A stretch of DNA of 64,000 bases from Sphingobacterium sp. B16(2022) (GTDB lineage: Bacteria > Bacteroidota > Bacteroidia > Sphingobacteriales > Sphingobacteriaceae): positions 682,001 through 746,000 of the forward strand of contig NZ_JAAUVN010000003.1 in NCBI RefSeq assembly GCF_012030425.1, read 5' to 3'. The notes beneath the pieces were generated by a model that was given only the letters and a program-made list of their open reading frames with translations, did not search any database and was not told the DNA's origin. The translations under genes were made by a program, and so were the position numbers. Below, piece by piece: positions 63,214 through 64,000 of the stretch; position 1 is the stretch's first letter, and the number at the start of each line of letters is the position of its first letter.

Positions 63214-64000
63214 CTATTACTAATTTCAGATTCTTTAATTAATTTGACCTGATCAACTATTCGTTGAAAGAAATCTTTCCTTATACTTTCTAATCTAGAC
63301 TGAACATAATCTTTAGATTTCTTAAAATTACTATTGGACATAGAAACTCTGACTTCTAAATCTGTAAGGACGTAAATTAAGTCTTGCAATAATTTACGAT
63401 AGTCACCTGGATGATGTAAATATTTATCCGCAATTAATTCTGGAATTCCTGCTACACTAGATGCCAAAACAGGACAGGCTCTACTCATTGCTTCAATTAC
63501 CGATCTAGGTAACCCTTCTTGTTTTGAAGGATGAATATAAAGGTCTAAACCATCGAGAAATTGAAAAATTTCGGAGCCAGCTTTTAATCGACCGACAATC
63601 TTACATTCCTCATTCAAATTAAATTTCTCAATTAACGAAAGGATATAATCCTGAACTCCTCCGCCAACTAAATAAAATTCAAATTTCAATTCAGGCATTT
63701 TTACTTTCAATTCATGAAGCGCACGCATAGCAACATCAAAGCCCTTATACTTTACATTTAAATTCCCTATAATGCCAATTTTTATTATGCGTTCATCCTC
63801 ACTTCTTTTCAAAAAATTAATATGGCTTAATTTAGTTTCTTCTAATATTTCCGGAATTTGCACATTGGAAGCCGATATTACTATATTAGATTGAGTAGGA
63901 TATCTATTTTGAAGAAAAAATTCAGTTACGTACGTAACAGCAAAACTCTCCTTAACAACTTTCCTCATTTGAAAGTATCTGATGGGGGCTTGTAATTTAA
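63210..64000 (-). CDS. Glycosyltransferase family 4, N-terminus beyond the window
   Basis: The frame is open to the window edge (an internal ATG lies at 63968), so only the C-terminal ~260 residues are seen. They hold IGIIGNLNVKYKGFDVAMRA, IVGRLKAGSEIFQFLDGLDL and YIHPSKQEGLPRSVIEAMSR, a complete GT-B C-terminal domain with the EX7E-like motif. It is co-translated with the next glycosyltransferase. Confidence 0.85.
   Translation of the reverse strand, partial: KLQAPIRYFQMRKVVKESFAVTYVTEFFLQNRYPTQSNIVISASNVQIPEILEETKLSHINFLKRSEDERIIKIGIIGNLNVKYKGFDVAMRALHELKVKMPELKFEFYLVGGGVQDYILSLIEKFNLNEECKIVGRLKAGSEIFQFLDGLDLYIHPSKQEGLPRSVIEAMSRACPVLASSVAGIPELIADKYLHHPGDYRKLLQDLIYVLTDLEVRVSMSNSNFKKSKDYVQSRLESIRKDFFQRIVDQVKLIKESEISNR

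Overview
The window reads as chromosomal DNA of a Bacteroidota bacterium, most likely of the family Sphingobacteriaceae (Sphingobacterium or a close relative). The reasons are three SusC/SusD pairs, type IX secretion genes of the Gld type, Bacteroidota promoters (TTTG-N19-TAnnTTTG, seen upstream of two genes), many DUF families largely restricted to this phylum, and an AT-rich base composition. Species cannot be fixed from the sequence alone. There are no rRNA or tRNA genes, no intact transposase and no CRISPR array.

Layout. 1-0.26 kb: 3' end of a GldM-like gene with a strong terminator. 0.4-9.1 kb (minus strand): nutrient-uptake operon SusC-SusD-FAS1/DUF4859 lipoprotein-DUF5007-like lipoprotein-DUF6055/DUF4859 zincin-like lipoprotein. 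9.5-12.1 kb (minus): small phage-like cassette (holin-like, DUF5675, FN3, helix-turn-helix). 12.9-17.6 kb (minus): a second SusC-SusD pair, bracketed by a ~205-bp direct repeat. 18.5-22.2 kb: LytS/LytTR two-component pair divergent from a plus-strand cluster of a small membrane peptide, a 190-aa partner and an SdpB/HTTM-like membrane protein. 22.3-23.9 kb: AraC regulator and a secreted protein. 24.2-30.8 kb: MauE-like redox membrane protein, an unlisted 38-codon gene and a DUF6520-like exported peptide, convergent with a SusD-SusC-TlpA operon. 30.9-41.1 kb: a decayed accessory region with a HEPN-type Abi gene, an XRE-like gene with duplicated 3' tails, a 41-aa membrane peptide gene, an ORF6N pseudogene, a broken XRE gene, an orphan HipB-like regulator and a 408-aa unknown. 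41.1-45.7 kb: XusA/XusB-like iron-siderophore uptake pair with an ECF sigma factor. 46.2-50.4 kb: a protein built of homing-endonuclease-associated repeats, then gldN, gldK and an outer-membrane barrel gene. 50.6-64 kb: exopolysaccharide/capsule cluster (nucleotidyltransferase, WxcM-like epimerase, MraY/WecA-like initiator, Wzc, Wza, CapD/PglF-like dehydratase, aldose epimerase, SDR epimerase, beta-helix protein, two glycosyltransferases), running off the right edge.

How the parts work together. The three SusCD operons import glycans or peptides through TonB. The gld genes belong to the type IX secretion core, but here gldK and gldN are adjacent with no gldL/gldM between them, while a GldM-like end sits 47 kb away on the other strand. 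The EPS cluster follows the Wzx/Wzy-type logic of lipid-linked initiation, sugar modification, glycosyl transfer and Wza-Wzc export. Two candidate peptide systems (18.5-22.2 kb and 24.2-30.8 kb) are the most promising undescribed material.

A layer of repeats overlies the gene map: intergenic tracts of degenerate CTAAC (GTTAG on the other strand) ending in a pure (CTAA)27 array, a family of ACCTTAAAAA...TTTTTAAGGT stem-loops, and several duplicated 3' gene ends.
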